This document shows positions 33,617-43,112 of a DNA stretch of 64,000 bases, piece after piece. Below the pieces are notes generated by a model. It had not been told where the DNA came from. It was given only the letters and a program-made list of their open reading frames with translations, and searched no databases. Position 1 is the stretch's first letter, and every line of letters starts with the position of its first letter. Made by a program: the position numbers and the translations under genes. The stretch covers positions 1 through 64,000 of the forward strand of contig NZ_JACJRJ010000020.1 in NCBI RefSeq assembly GCF_014697195.1. The letters are read 5' to 3'. The DNA comes from Cylindrospermum sp. FACHB-282 (GTDB taxonomy: Bacteria > Cyanobacteriota > Cyanobacteriia > Cyanobacteriales > Nostocaceae).

Positions 33617-36352
33617 GTGCGATTCGTTCAGTCGAAACCTGAATAAGGGGGAAGACTGGCAATGGTTGAGTAACCCATTCTAGGGTAGAGTTCGCACTTT
33701 AATCCTCAACCAATGACAACTCACTATTCATGTAGGTGAAGAAAATCTAGCCGAGCAATAGCCAAGACAGCTAGAGAATAAGGGGAAAAGATTAGGTTTC
33801 AAACAACCAAAACTATAACCCAATTCAAAATACTCCAAGTCCTACCATCTCGGTGCGAGACTGAAAGCACACAAACTACCAGACAACTGGCAGCCCCTAC
33901 AGCGGAGACTGATTATCAAAGATGTAAAGCGGGGGTGAACGCAGGAATAAGCGGCAATAGCTGAAAGCGCTTACTGCTAGCAAGAGTTTATGGGCAGAAT
34001 AAACTAAGTGTCATTTAACCATCGTTACCGCGAATCAGGGGAAATAAGCTAGTAGGACTACACCTACCTCCTGGGCTGGAAACATCTAGCAAGGGTAAGG
34101 TCTATCAAGATTCCTCTACTGAGATAGCGCACCACCTAGAACCCCGGTGGATAGACACGCCCTAACAACTCAATCAATGGATAGTGGGAACGAAACAACC
34201 CCTCATGTTCTCCTGAAATTGGTAACAGGTAGGCATCAGCCACAAGACATGAGGGAGCAGGATGACTCAAGAAGCAAATGCCTAATCCGAATTAACGGGT
34301 AATGCCTTAAAAGGGATGGCGTAACTGCCAGGATAAGCAGACGTGAGCCGCAGTGTGGGAAAGCTAGAGGTAACAGTAGCTATGAATAAGCCTAATTCGG
34401 ATTTAGTAATGAATACCGAGGGATGGAAAACAATCAATTGGCGACAAGCTGAAAGATATGTTTTTAAGTTGCAAAAACGCATCTATGCTGCTTCCCGCCG
34501 TGGTGATGTCAAGCAATGCCGTAAACTCCAAAAGACGCTGATGAGGTCTTGGTCTAACAGGGTGTTAGCGGTACGTAGGGTAACAGTTGAAAACCAAGGT
34601 AAAAAGACGGCAGGAGTGGACGGTATTAAATCACTGCCCCCAAAAGCACGTCTTGAACTGGCAGGGCAACTAAAGCTAACTGGCAAATCCAAACCCACTC
34701 GCAGAGTTTGGATACCAAAACCAGGAAGAGAAGAAAAACGCCCATTAGGAATACCCACAATGTACGACCGCGCACTACAAGCCGTAGTAAAATCTACACT
34801 TGAACCAGAATGGGAAGCGGTATTTGAACCAAATTCCTATGGTTTTAGACCAGGTAGGTCATGCCATGATGCAATAAAACAGATAAAAAACTGTATTCAA
34901 TCACAGGCAAAGTTTGTACTAGATGCCGATATTGCCAAGTGTTTTGATTGCATCAACCAGGAAAAACTTCTCCAAAAGTTGAACATAAAGGGTAAAGTCA
35001 GGCAACAAATCAAAGCATGGCTAAAATCTGGAGTAATAGACCAAGGAGCGTTTACTGCTACATCTGAGGGTACACCACAAGGTGGGGTCATTTCTCCACT
35101 CTTGGCTAATATTGCCCTCCACGGTTTAGAAAACCACATCAAAGAATTTGCAAAAACTTTAGACCTCAGACACCCCTGTGGTGTAAAGCAGTCACAAAAG
35201 AGTAGGGTGCAATCTTTATCCCTAATCAGATATGCAGATGATTTTGTGGTTTTTCATAAAGATAAAACTGTTGTCCAAAGATGCAAAGAGATTATTCAGG
35301 ACTGGTTAACCGGTATTGGACTTAAGTTAAAACCCGAAAAAACCAGACTAACCCACACTCTCAAGCATGAGTTAAGTGAGGATGGTAAGGCTGGATTTGA
35401 CTTTCTAGGTCATCATATCCAACAATACCCGGCTGGCAAATACCGAAGCAACAAAAGTGCCGAAGGTAAAATACTAGGTTTTAACACCTTAATCATCCCA
35501 TCAACGAAGGCAAGTAAGGTGCATTCCGAGGAAGTCGGAAGAATCATCACAAAACATAGGTCATCGCCCCAAGCGGCTCTCATAAAAGACCTCAACCCTG
35601 TCATAAGGGGATGGGCTTCTTTCTACTCAAAATCCGACGCTCAAACCGTTGGAATATTTTCTAAACAAGACTATCTCACATACCTGAAACTTCGGAGATG
35701 GGCAAAACGCCGATGTGGAAACATAAATGATGGACATATCAAATATTGGACTTCCACCGACGGCGATAACTGGGTATTCGCAACCAGGGAAGGGAACACA
35801 AACCCCCTACGGTTACTAAAACATAGGGAAACAAGTTGCAGTAGCACTGACTATGTGAAAGTTAAAGGCGATAAAAGCCCTTACGATGGCGACACAGTTT
35901 ATTGGAGTAAAAGACTAGGGACACACCCCCAAATGCCTAATCGTAAGGCTAAGTTGTTAAAACTTCAATTGGGTAAATGTCCTTGGTGCGGACTAAGCTT
36001 CCAAGAATGGGATGTTTTAGAGGTAGACCATATCACCCCCAGTGCGTTAAGCGGCAAGGATGAATACAAAAATCTGCAACTACTGCATCGGCATTGTCAC
36101 GATGAAAAGACCGCATTCGACCTAATAGAAATTCGGAACAAAGACCGCTCAAAATTCCGAGAGAAGCTTTCTCAATTTTGGAATAAATCTAACTGGGAGT
36201 GGATACATGATATTCCTAATTTCATAGGTCATGCTGTCAGGAAGTCAGATGTGACAAATGGGCAACACACTGAGTAGCCGTGTGCGGTGAAAAGCTGCAA
36301 GCACGGTTCCGAATGGGAGGGGTGATGCAGTAATGCACACCTCGACCCTACC
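33617..36352 (+). mobile_element. Group II intron with RT-HNH protein
   Basis: The 5' end GTGCG (33617-33621), followed by ATTCGTTCAGTCGAAACC, is a typical group II start. About 760 nt of structured RNA precede the reverse transcriptase gene in domain IV. Domain V is recognisable at 36275-36309 (AGCCGTGTGCGGTG, AAAA, GCTGCAAGCACGGTTC), and domain VI follows with a candidate bulged branch A at 36345, ending about CCCTAC(C) at 36351-36352. Removing the intron rejoins the two parts of a TnpB relic nearly in frame, which supports the boundaries to within 1-2 nt. Probably the chloroplast-like bacterial class. Confidence 0.85.
34382..36277 (+). CDS. ltrA: Group II intron reverse transcriptase/maturase with HNH endonuclease
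   Basis: A 631-residue intron-encoded protein. Reverse transcriptase blocks include RRVWIPKPGREEKRPLGIPT, YGFRPGRSCHDAI, GTPQGGVISPLLANI and the catalytic IRYADDFVV. The maturase (X) domain follows to about residue 450 (VIRGWASFYSKSDA). The C-terminus has an HNH nuclease: CPWCG, LEVDHITPSALSG and NLQLLHRHCHDEK. All key residues are present and there is no stop, so retrohoming may still be possible. ATG 34382 is taken as start (MNKPNSDLVMNTEGWKTI). The frame opens at GTG 34343. Confidence 0.93.
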   Translation: MNKPNSDLVMNTEGWKTINWRQAERYVFKLQKRIYAASRRGDVKQCRKLQKTLMRSWSNRVLAVRRVTVENQGKKTAGVDGIKSLPPKARLELAGQLKLTGKSKPTRRVWIPKPGREEKRPLGIPTMYDRALQAVVKSTLEPEWEAVFEPNSYGFRPGRSCHDAIKQIKNCIQSQAKFVLDADIAKCFDCINQEKLLQKLNIKGKVRQQIKAWLKSGVIDQGAFTATSEGTPQGGVISPLLANIALHGLENHIKEFAKTLDLRHPCGVKQSQKSRVQSLSLIRYADDFVVFHKDKTVVQRCKEIIQDWLTGIGLKLKPEKTRLTHTLKHELSEDGKAGFDFLGHHIQQYPAGKYRSNKSAEGKILGFNTLIIPSTKASKVHSEEVGRIITKHRSSPQAALIKDLNPVIRGWASFYSKSDAQTVGIFSKQDYLTYLKLRRWAKRRCGNINDGHIKYWTSTDGDNWVFATREGNTNPLRLLKHRETSCSSTDYVKVKGDKSPYDGDTVYWSKRLGTHPQMPNRKAKLLKLQLGKCPWCGLSFQEWDVLEVDHITPSALSGKDEYKNLQLLHRHCHDEKTAFDLIEIRNKDRSKFREKLSQFWNKSNWEWIHDIPNFIGHAVRKSDVTNGQHTE

Positions 36353-36405
36353 TAGCCCAAAGAGCGATCTTTGGAATCCCCCGCTATCTCAGGTACTCCT
36401 GATTA
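36353..36405 (+). pseudogene. TnpB relic, tail after the intron
   Basis: Directly after the intron, in the frame starting TAG CCC, the sequence reads PKERSLESPAISGTPD and then stops. It joins to SKPSRGKR at 33592-33616 with exactly one codon (TAG) between, where TnpB relatives have a sense codon. This confirms that the intron sits in the TnpB relic. The 'gattagcggtgggaggatgt' that follows is probably the old element's right end. Up to 36700 nothing else is recognisable. Confidence 0.6.
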
Positions 36406-36707
36406 GCGGTGGGAGGATGTCAACAGTAGGTTCTCGTTTCTCAACCCGTTCCTGGTCGATACAGAAAAAGATTTGTCAAAAACTCAACTACCCCCTTCCT
36501 AGTTTTTGCTATGCAAAAATGTGGTTAGAAGGTGTTTCCTGTTTCAGCGCTCATTCACCTCCACTCTATTGAGGGATTAAGGTAGAGGCAGGAAATTCTG
36601 TCAGCTATGATAGGATTCCCCACCTACAGCCTACAGGCAGATTGGATGTGACGACATCCGAATGGTTGCAAAATTGGCTGTCTGCTGAGAGGGAGCAGCG
36701 TCTTGTG

Positions 36708-36876
36708 AAACCTTGGGAAAAACCTGGACAAAATTGGCGGTTCCAACGCTTGTTGGCGGCTTATATAATCTCGTTTTCACAGAGTATCTTGGGTGATGCC
36801 GCGCGGCGCACCGAGTTTACGCATCTAACGAGTAGATTTTGGATTCTGACCGCCAATGAAAGGATAACTTTAATGA
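36708..36876 (+). repeat. 169-bp dispersed repeat, copy 1
   Basis: This 169-bp block recurs inverted at 48441-48609 with the same length and about 11 mismatches (roughly 93 percent identity by my count). It contains the inverted pair TTGGCGGT (36734-36741) and ACCGCCAA (36849-36856), so the RNA could fold into a long arm. Both copies keep an open frame reading KPGQNWRFQRLLAA and RTEFTHLTSRFWILTANER, but substitutions are mostly non-synonymous, so coding is doubtful. It may be a MITE or a structured RNA. Confidence 0.8.
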
Positions 36877-37090
36877 AACAGCCTAGATTTTTTGTATTCC
36901 TGGACTTCAATTAGCTGTCAAGTTAATCTTCTAAAACAGGCACTGATTGACTAAAGCGACTGCTAAGAGCAATTCATCACATAATTGCCCTTACTAAGTC
37001 TAAGAAGTAGTTTTTGCTACTGGCGACTTTGGTAATTGTCAAGTAATTCCCACAGCCGTTAACGTACATTTATCGCTAAGGTAATTTAAA

Positions 37091-40000
37091 GTGACTTCCC
37101 GTGTAGATGAAATTCAAAAACTGATCGCAGACATTGACAATTTACTTGCCAGCAGTGGCAAGCGCCTGTCTAGACTGTTGTCTGGTCAGGCGCAGGAGCC
37201 AAGAGAAGTGTTACAGCAAATTCGTGGCTTTCTTGTCAGGTTAGTTGAAAGCGAGGCACTAGAGACCAGAGTTCAAAGTCAGCCTTCTGGACAGCCCCTG
37301 TCACCTTTGCTGGCGCGATTTGTCGAGGAAGGTAGTAACCAGTCTTCTGCTCAGTCTTACCAACCCAACCAAGAGCAGAGTGTTGTTGAGACAGGTCTAT
37401 TAAATAGTGAATTTTCCGCATTGTTCCAGCCCTTGCAAGCGGAATTATCAGGATTGTTGCAAGAGCGAGCAACTCTGATCCAGGAAATTAGGCAATTAGA
37501 GCAAAGGCGACTGCAAAACTACTCTCTAACCCAGCAGTTGGCAAACCAAGAGCAGATGATTTCCGAATTTTTACAAGTGCTCATGAGTCGCCTGGTACCA
37601 AGTTTAACGCCACATTTGACTAATTCCCTAAGTTCTCCAATACCCAGTCGCAACGCGAATGAAGAACCAGTACCCTCGACAATTGAATCTTTTTTAGAAT
37701 CGCCAGATTGGGTGGAGCGGTTAGCAGGACTGGCTAGGGAGTTGGATCTACGCTTACTCTCACTAGACGGGACTGTTAATGTTGTATTTGATGCACTACA
37801 GGGCAATATCAATACTTATCACCAGTCCTTGTCTCAAGCACTGGCAAGAATGCACAGTCAGGGTGTGCAAGGTGAGCAGTTGATGGCGAGCTTTTTTAAC
37901 AATTTGACCCAGTATTTGCAGCAACAATCTTCTGGTGTCCAGCCATCGTTTCTTGGGGTAGAAAATGAAGTACTACCAGCATCACCATCATTGGTGGTTA
38001 ACTCAGTAGAGGTACAGTCAGCTTCTAGCAGTGCGGAGGTTGTGCCGACAGCAAGGGATGTATCTTCCCTTCAGATTTCTGCGGAAACAGAGGATCTGGA
38101 TGCAGTGCTGTTACCGTTTAGTGCTGATGAGCCTCCATCTTCAGAGACTGCTACAGCTACTAATCCAACTGAATTGCCCTTAGATAGTTCTGAGTTAATT
38201 AATGATGAAGTAGACCAACTTTATGCTAGTTTGTTTGGTGCTAATGATTCTACTAACGCCAGCCTTGAGGTAACTCCACAGGTTGTCACGAATGAGTTAT
38301 CTCTTCTGGAAATAGCCGCGAAATCGGCTTTAATTAGACCTAACAGCACAGATTTATCCTCAACCAATCTAGAGCCACCAGAGGATGCTGTTGTGGCATT
38401 ACCAGAACCTGGGTCTTTGGCGATCGCAAATAGCATAAATTCATCTGTAGCATTACCAGATCCTGGGTTGAAAGAAGCAGATGTAAATCTTTTGGATCTG
38501 GACAATCCTCTCCCACCAGAAATCCCAGATGCAATTGCTCAACCCACAGATTCATCATCAGAGTCATGGGAAACTTTATTTTTTACAGAAGATACTGAAA
38601 CACAGGCAGTAGTCACCACAGGGGAAAGTTTCCCCGTAGAACTCGACTCTCGTCCACCTAGTATTGATACAATTACAGTCCTGACTGACTTATTGGTTGA
38701 TCTCGGCAGTGATCAGCAACTGCTGGAAATATCAGCCTCCGTGAATCATTTACCAACCACCACAGCAGAAATTCCGATGGCGACATCGGCAGCATTAATT
38801 AACAATGAGGAGCAGGAGCGTCCGTTAGATAACTATATTGCTGCTTCGCTACAGGAAAATTTGCTTTCTCTAGAGCAAACACAACTGCCCATTGTGTCTG
38901 ATATTGTTCTGAACGAAGAGCAGATGCAGCAATTGGATCGAGATTTGGCTAACTTTGATCGCCAGATCGATTCTTTCTTGGAGCCTGGAACTAACTCGGA
39001 TAGTTTCCCTGATTTGGTGAATGAGAACAATCAGGGGTTCAGCACCGCTGACTCTAGTAGTGACTTTCCTAGTACGGAACAAGTAGAGCATACTCCAACG
39101 GCTGCTTTTTCCAGTCTGGAGATTCCTCAGCCGGAAGCTGAGGTAGACTTGAGCCTGAACTTTGAAAAAAAAAAGGAAGTCGTAGTTCCAGCGCTGGAAA
39201 GTTCTTGGCTGGACATTTCTAACTCCCTGAATAATTCTGAAGTTGCATCCAATGTTCTGGATGGGGTTTGGTATCTAGGAATTGATTTGGGGACAACGGG
39301 AATTTCTGCGGCGCTGATGAATCGCTCTATAGCTGTTGTCTATCCTATCTACTGGTCAGCAGAAAACCAACCAGGCGCAACTTCCTTCCAGCAATCATTT
39401 CGTTTACCAGCAGAGGTTTATTTGCCTGGGGCTTCTATACCTCACTCGGAGCTGGAGAGTACGGAAGCTATGGAGCAGACAGCACCTGCGGCTGTGGCTC
39501 AGGAAAAAGTACCTGAAAACCTGGCTAGGTCGGCACCAGATTCGGCGAATAATCTCTACTCAGCACAGTTGAAGCCCTATTTACAAGTGTCCATTCCCTA
39601 CAAGAACACACAGCAAAAATGGGAACCTGTGTTGCAATTAAATGATTTTTCTGCGGGGCCTTTGATTTGGGTGGTGCGATCGCTCTCGAAACTGCTGTTA
39701 ACTCTCAAGTCTAATCAAACAAGTACCACTCCGGCTTTAATTGCTACTGCTATTGGTATAGACACAGCAACTTTTTCTCAGATTATTAATAACATTGCTG
39801 GTGTTATCTGCACTTGCCCCTCCAGCTGGTCGGAACAATATCGCTTCAATGTGCGGGAAGCTGTACTGACTAGCAAACTCGTCTCCCATCCCCAGCAAGT
39901 ATTTTTTATTGAGGAAGCGATCGCCAGTCTGCTCCCAGAACTCGATAGTGCAGATGCTCAAAGAGTCCAATTAAGCCAACATCAAGGTTTACGTTTAGCA

Positions 40001-41185
40001 AAAACCAGCGATCATCCTCTCCTTGGTAACACCCTGACAATCAATATTGGGGCAACTGCCACTGAAATGTCCTTGGTTGATTTGCCGGAAAACCTGGGGC
40101 AATTGGCACACAACGATTTCATGCTCCACGGCTTTGCCTATGCTGGCAAGGGCATTGAGCAGGACATTATCTGCCAGCTGCTGTTGCCACCAAAATCTCG
40201 GCAATCACGTCTAGAAACACAGGCTGATAGCACCACACTCACCAGTAGCCCTTGGCATTGGCAACCAGCCATTCCCGGATTAGACCAAATGCATTGGCAT
40301 AGCTTGAGATTGGAAGAACTAGAACTACCGCGAGTCGGGGAACCAGATATTATCCCTCGTATTCGCCTCCAGCAGCGTCTAGAAAGCTCCCTTCTGGGAC
40401 AGGCAGTGCTAGATGCTGCTCTGGCCCTGAAGCTGATATTGCAACACCAAGACTCTTTTACCCTAGAATTAGCTGACCAGCGGTGGATATTGCAGCGACG
40501 AGACCTAGAGAGCCAAGTACTTGTGCCATTTGTGCGCCGCCTCAACCGAGAACTTAACAAATTATTGGTAGCTCGTGGCATCCCCACAGAAGCAATTAAT
40601 CAAGCAATCCTCACTGGTGGGGTGGCTTCTGTGGGAACGGTAAACCGTTGGTTACGGCAAAAACTCCCTAACGCCAAAATTATTCAAGATTTATATCTTG
40701 GCGACAATGGCGCTCCTCTATGTAGTCGGGTGGCTTATGGTCTGGCTATGCTACCTCTGCATCCCCAGGTTTTAGAAGTGCCTAGGCAACAGTACACTGA
40801 TTATTTCCTCTTCACCGAATTGCTCCGGCTTTTACCTGACCGACCTTTATCTTTTAGTGAAGTTCTCCAGTTATTTGAGGGTCGTGGCATCAATACCCGC
40901 ACTTGTCAGCAACGGCTGCTGGCTTTTTTAGAAGGTGAATTACCTCCTGGTTTGATACCTTCAACCCCAGACTCCATTTGGCTCACCCAGCACTCTCAAG
41001 AAAATTCTGACTATCAGGCGATCGCCAGCACAGCACTTTTTGAAAAACAAGGCAGTCTCACCTATCGTCCCAATTCCCAACAACTGCTGTCTTTGCGTCG
41101 CTATCTAGATGCTATCAAAGCTAGTACTCAGCAATCTCTAGAAGAACCATATACGGTTAATTTCATTCTAGAGACACATCATTAG
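37091..41185 (+). CDS. Giant protein with C-terminal Hsp70/actin-like ATPase
   Basis: A 1364-residue protein of unknown function. Residues 1-290 are helical and partly coiled coil (LSGLLQERATLIQEIRQLEQ). About 290-700 are acidic, Ser/Pro/Glu-rich and probably disordered. From residue 727 there is a nucleotide-binding fold: YLGIDLGTTGISAALM (phosphate-1 loop, D732), LTINIGATATEMSLVDL near 984 (phosphate-2-like) and AILTGGVASVGTVNRWL near 1172 (adenosine motif). A helical 150-residue tail follows. There is no signal peptide or membrane helix. An A10 run (39165-39174) precedes the ATPase. Start is GTG 37091. It is single-gene, behind mobile debris, ahead of a sugar transferase. Confidence 0.8.
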   Translation: MTSRVDEIQKLIADIDNLLASSGKRLSRLLSGQAQEPREVLQQIRGFLVRLVESEALETRVQSQPSGQPLSPLLARFVEEGSNQSSAQSYQPNQEQSVVETGLLNSEFSALFQPLQAELSGLLQERATLIQEIRQLEQRRLQNYSLTQQLANQEQMISEFLQVLMSRLVPSLTPHLTNSLSSPIPSRNANEEPVPSTIESFLESPDWVERLAGLARELDLRLLSLDGTVNVVFDALQGNINTYHQSLSQALARMHSQGVQGEQLMASFFNNLTQYLQQQSSGVQPSFLGVENEVLPASPSLVVNSVEVQSASSSAEVVPTARDVSSLQISAETEDLDAVLLPFSADEPPSSETATATNPTELPLDSSELINDEVDQLYASLFGANDSTNASLEVTPQVVTNELSLLEIAAKSALIRPNSTDLSSTNLEPPEDAVVALPEPGSLAIANSINSSVALPDPGLKEADVNLLDLDNPLPPEIPDAIAQPTDSSSESWETLFFTEDTETQAVVTTGESFPVELDSRPPSIDTITVLTDLLVDLGSDQQLLEISASVNHLPTTTAEIPMATSAALINNEEQERPLDNYIAASLQENLLSLEQTQLPIVSDIVLNEEQMQQLDRDLANFDRQIDSFLEPGTNSDSFPDLVNENNQGFSTADSSSDFPSTEQVEHTPTAAFSSLEIPQPEAEVDLSLNFEKKKEVVVPALESSWLDISNSLNNSEVASNVLDGVWYLGIDLGTTGISAALMNRSIAVVYPIYWSAENQPGATSFQQSFRLPAEVYLPGASIPHSELESTEAMEQTAPAAVAQEKVPENLARSAPDSANNLYSAQLKPYLQVSIPYKNTQQKWEPVLQLNDFSAGPLIWVVRSLSKLLLTLKSNQTSTTPALIATAIGIDTATFSQIINNIAGVICTCPSSWSEQYRFNVREAVLTSKLVSHPQQVFFIEEAIASLLPELDSADAQRVQLSQHQGLRLAKTSDHPLLGNTLTINIGATATEMSLVDLPENLGQLAHNDFMLHGFAYAGKGIEQDIICQLLLPPKSRQSRLETQADSTTLTSSPWHWQPAIPGLDQMHWHSLRLEELELPRVGEPDIIPRIRLQQRLESSLLGQAVLDAALALKLILQHQDSFTLELADQRWILQRRDLESQVLVPFVRRLNRELNKLLVARGIPTEAINQAILTGGVASVGTVNRWLRQKLPNAKIIQDLYLGDNGAPLCSRVAYGLAMLPLHPQVLEVPRQQYTDYFLFTELLRLLPDRPLSFSEVLQLFEGRGINTRTCQQRLLAFLEGELPPGLIPSTPDSIWLTQHSQENSDYQAIASTALFEKQGSLTYRPNSQQLLSLRRYLDAIKASTQQSLEEPYTVNFILETHH

Positions 41186-41228
41186 GTAGAACAACCTTCT
41201 CTTCCAGCAATATGCAAGGCACGAAACG

Positions 41229-41267
41229 CCCACTTGTAAGTAGAATTACAGTCTATTCACAAGTGGG
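41229..41267 (+). terminator. Hairpin after the giant ATPase gene
   Basis: CCCACTTGT (41229-41237) pairs perfectly with ACAAGTGGG (41259-41267) about 45 bp after the stop. No uniform T-run follows immediately, so termination strength is uncertain. Confidence 0.45.
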
Positions 41268-41453
41268 GGCATTTGTGCAACATTTATTTTTCAGTCTTAT
41301 GGAAAAACACTGAAAACTTAAAATACATATTTTTTTTTAAAGATTTTGTAAATTCGAGGCATTTTGCTGTTTTATAGCTGGAAAAATTGTCTATATTATC
41401 ACTCAGTAGAACCCAGTAGAAACGGCAAAATAAGTAAAAACTACATAATAACT

Positions 41454-42161
41454 ATGTCCATGTCTACTTTAACTACTGATGCCAAAAGTCTTGTTGTGGA
41501 TAATTTAACCCTTCTAGATTCACTGGTTCCAGTTAAGTTCTCACAAAAGCCTTTACACCCCTCGACTGCTAGTGCCACTAAACGACTAATTGACATCGTC
41601 GGAGCCATTGTGGGACTGATAATTACCGCTTTGGTGGCTATACCTATAGCGATCGCCACTATTGCTTACGATCCAGGCCCGATATTTTATTCCCAAATTC
41701 GCTGCGGTCTCAACGGCAAATCTTTCCGCATTTGGAAGTTCCGGTCTATGGTCGTTGATGCCGAAAAACTCAAGCATCTGGTACAAAATCAAGCCCAAGG
41801 TCACATCTTTAAATGTACAGATGATCCTCGCATTACTCCAGTGGGTAAATTCCTGCGGCGCACTAGCTTAGATGAATTACCTCAATTTTGGAACGTTTTG
41901 GTGGGGGATATGAGCTTAGTTGGTACCCGTCCACCAACGCCTGATGAAGTCATACACTATGAACCACACCACTGGGAAAGATTGCGAGTCAAACCAGGTA
42001 TGACTGGAGAATGGCAGGCTAATGGTCGTTCCAGCATCAAAGATTTTGAAACCATCGTCAGCATGGATATAAATTATCAGGATAAGTGGTCTATAGCTTA
42101 CGACCTGAGTCTGATTTTTAAAACTATCTGGGTTGTTTTTAACAAGAGTGGCGCTTATTAA
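41454..42161 (+). CDS. Polyprenyl-phosphate sugar transferase
   Basis: A 235-residue bacterial sugar transferase (PF02397 type) that would start polysaccharide repeat units by moving a sugar-phosphate onto undecaprenyl phosphate. One membrane helix (IVGAIVGLIITALVAIPIAI) anchors the catalytic part, which has WKFRSMVVDAEKL, RRTSLDELPQFWNVL, GDMSLVGTRPP and KPGMTGEWQANGRS. This is the short form without the four-helix N-terminal module. ATG 41454 (MSMSTLTTDAK) is preferred to the open upstream extension. Monocistronic; the polymer is unknown. Confidence 0.88.
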   Translation: MSMSTLTTDAKSLVVDNLTLLDSLVPVKFSQKPLHPSTASATKRLIDIVGAIVGLIITALVAIPIAIATIAYDPGPIFYSQIRCGLNGKSFRIWKFRSMVVDAEKLKHLVQNQAQGHIFKCTDDPRITPVGKFLRRTSLDELPQFWNVLVGDMSLVGTRPPTPDEVIHYEPHHWERLRVKPGMTGEWQANGRSSIKDFETIVSMDINYQDKWSIAYDLSLIFKTIWVVFNKSGAY

Positions 42162-42241
42162 GCTGTTGCTACCCTTAGCAGCCTGGTTGGGTTGCTCTCA
42201 CCGTGATTTAGAACGATAAAATTGTTTGGATTTGAATTTTT

Positions 42242-43075
42242 TCACCCCTTGACTCCACTACCACTGTCAGTTGGTACGATATAGCGTTGTAAAACTAGGA
42301 ATAATACCAAAACTGGTGCAATAGAAATAACTGAACCAGCAGCCACCAATCGCCAATCAAGGGAAAATGTCCCCGCTAGCTTTGCCACACCCAAAGGTAG
42401 GGTGTATAAATTTTCGTCTTGGATGACAATTAAAGGCCACAAAAAGTCACTCCACGCGCCGATAAATACGAAAATGGCAAGGGTAACAAGTGCAGGGCGA
42501 ATTGCTGGCAACATCACATACCACCATAACCCTAACTCTGAGCTGCCATCCATCCGGGCGGCTTCTTCTATCTCTTTTGGGACACTCATAAAAGCCTGCC
42601 GCAACAGAAAAATCCCAAAAGCAGAAGCTAAACTGGGAAAAATCATGCCTAAATAACTATTTCTCAACCCTATCTGCACTGTCAAAATGTACAGGGGAAT
42701 CATCACGATTTGGAAGGGAATCATAATCGTAGAGACGATGGCCATAAATATCCAGTCTCGCCCCACAAATGATAGTCTGGCCAAAGGATAGGCAGCTAAA
42801 GCACAAAACAGCAGATTTAAACCCACAGTCAGTACTGACACCAGAGTACTGTTATAGATGTACTGTCCAAAAGGTAGGGACTGCCAAACAGTAGAGAAAT
42901 TATCCCAAGTCGGTTGCCTGGGTAATAGCTGGGGTGGTGACTGAAAGATGTTCTCCGTCGGCGATTTCAAGGACGTACTAATCAGCCACAGCAGGGGAAA
43001 CAGGGTAACGAGTGCGATCGCTCCTAGTATTCCATAAATTAATAAAGTTTGCAGACGTGATTTTTGTAAATTCAT
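42242..43075 (-). CDS. Sugar ABC transporter permease (MalG/CUT1 type)
   Basis: A 277-residue inner-membrane permease with six predicted helices and the ATPase-docking EAA loop EEAARMDGSSELGLWWYVML followed by PAIRPALV. Such permeases work with a MalF-like partner, a binding protein and an ATPase to import oligosaccharides or glucosides. None of the partners is adjacent, which is common for cyanobacterial carbohydrate importers. ATG 43075 gives the normal MalG length. Substrate unknown. Confidence 0.88.
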   Translation of the reverse strand: MNLQKSRLQTLLIYGILGAIALVTLFPLLWLISTSLKSPTENIFQSPPQLLPRQPTWDNFSTVWQSLPFGQYIYNSTLVSVLTVGLNLLFCALAAYPLARLSFVGRDWIFMAIVSTIMIPFQIVMIPLYILTVQIGLRNSYLGMIFPSLASAFGIFLLRQAFMSVPKEIEEAARMDGSSELGLWWYVMLPAIRPALVTLAIFVFIGAWSDFLWPLIVIQDENLYTLPLGVAKLAGTFSLDWRLVAAGSVISIAPVLVLFLVLQRYIVPTDSGSGVKG

Positions 43076-43112
43076 CTCAGGTTAAGCTTTCTGCTCAAAT
43101 GATGGAAAGTAT

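Noticed and set aside
36333-36572. 79-codon frame after the group II intron
   Set aside because: Starts inside intron domain VI and spans the TnpB relic tail and old element end; no independent coding evidence.
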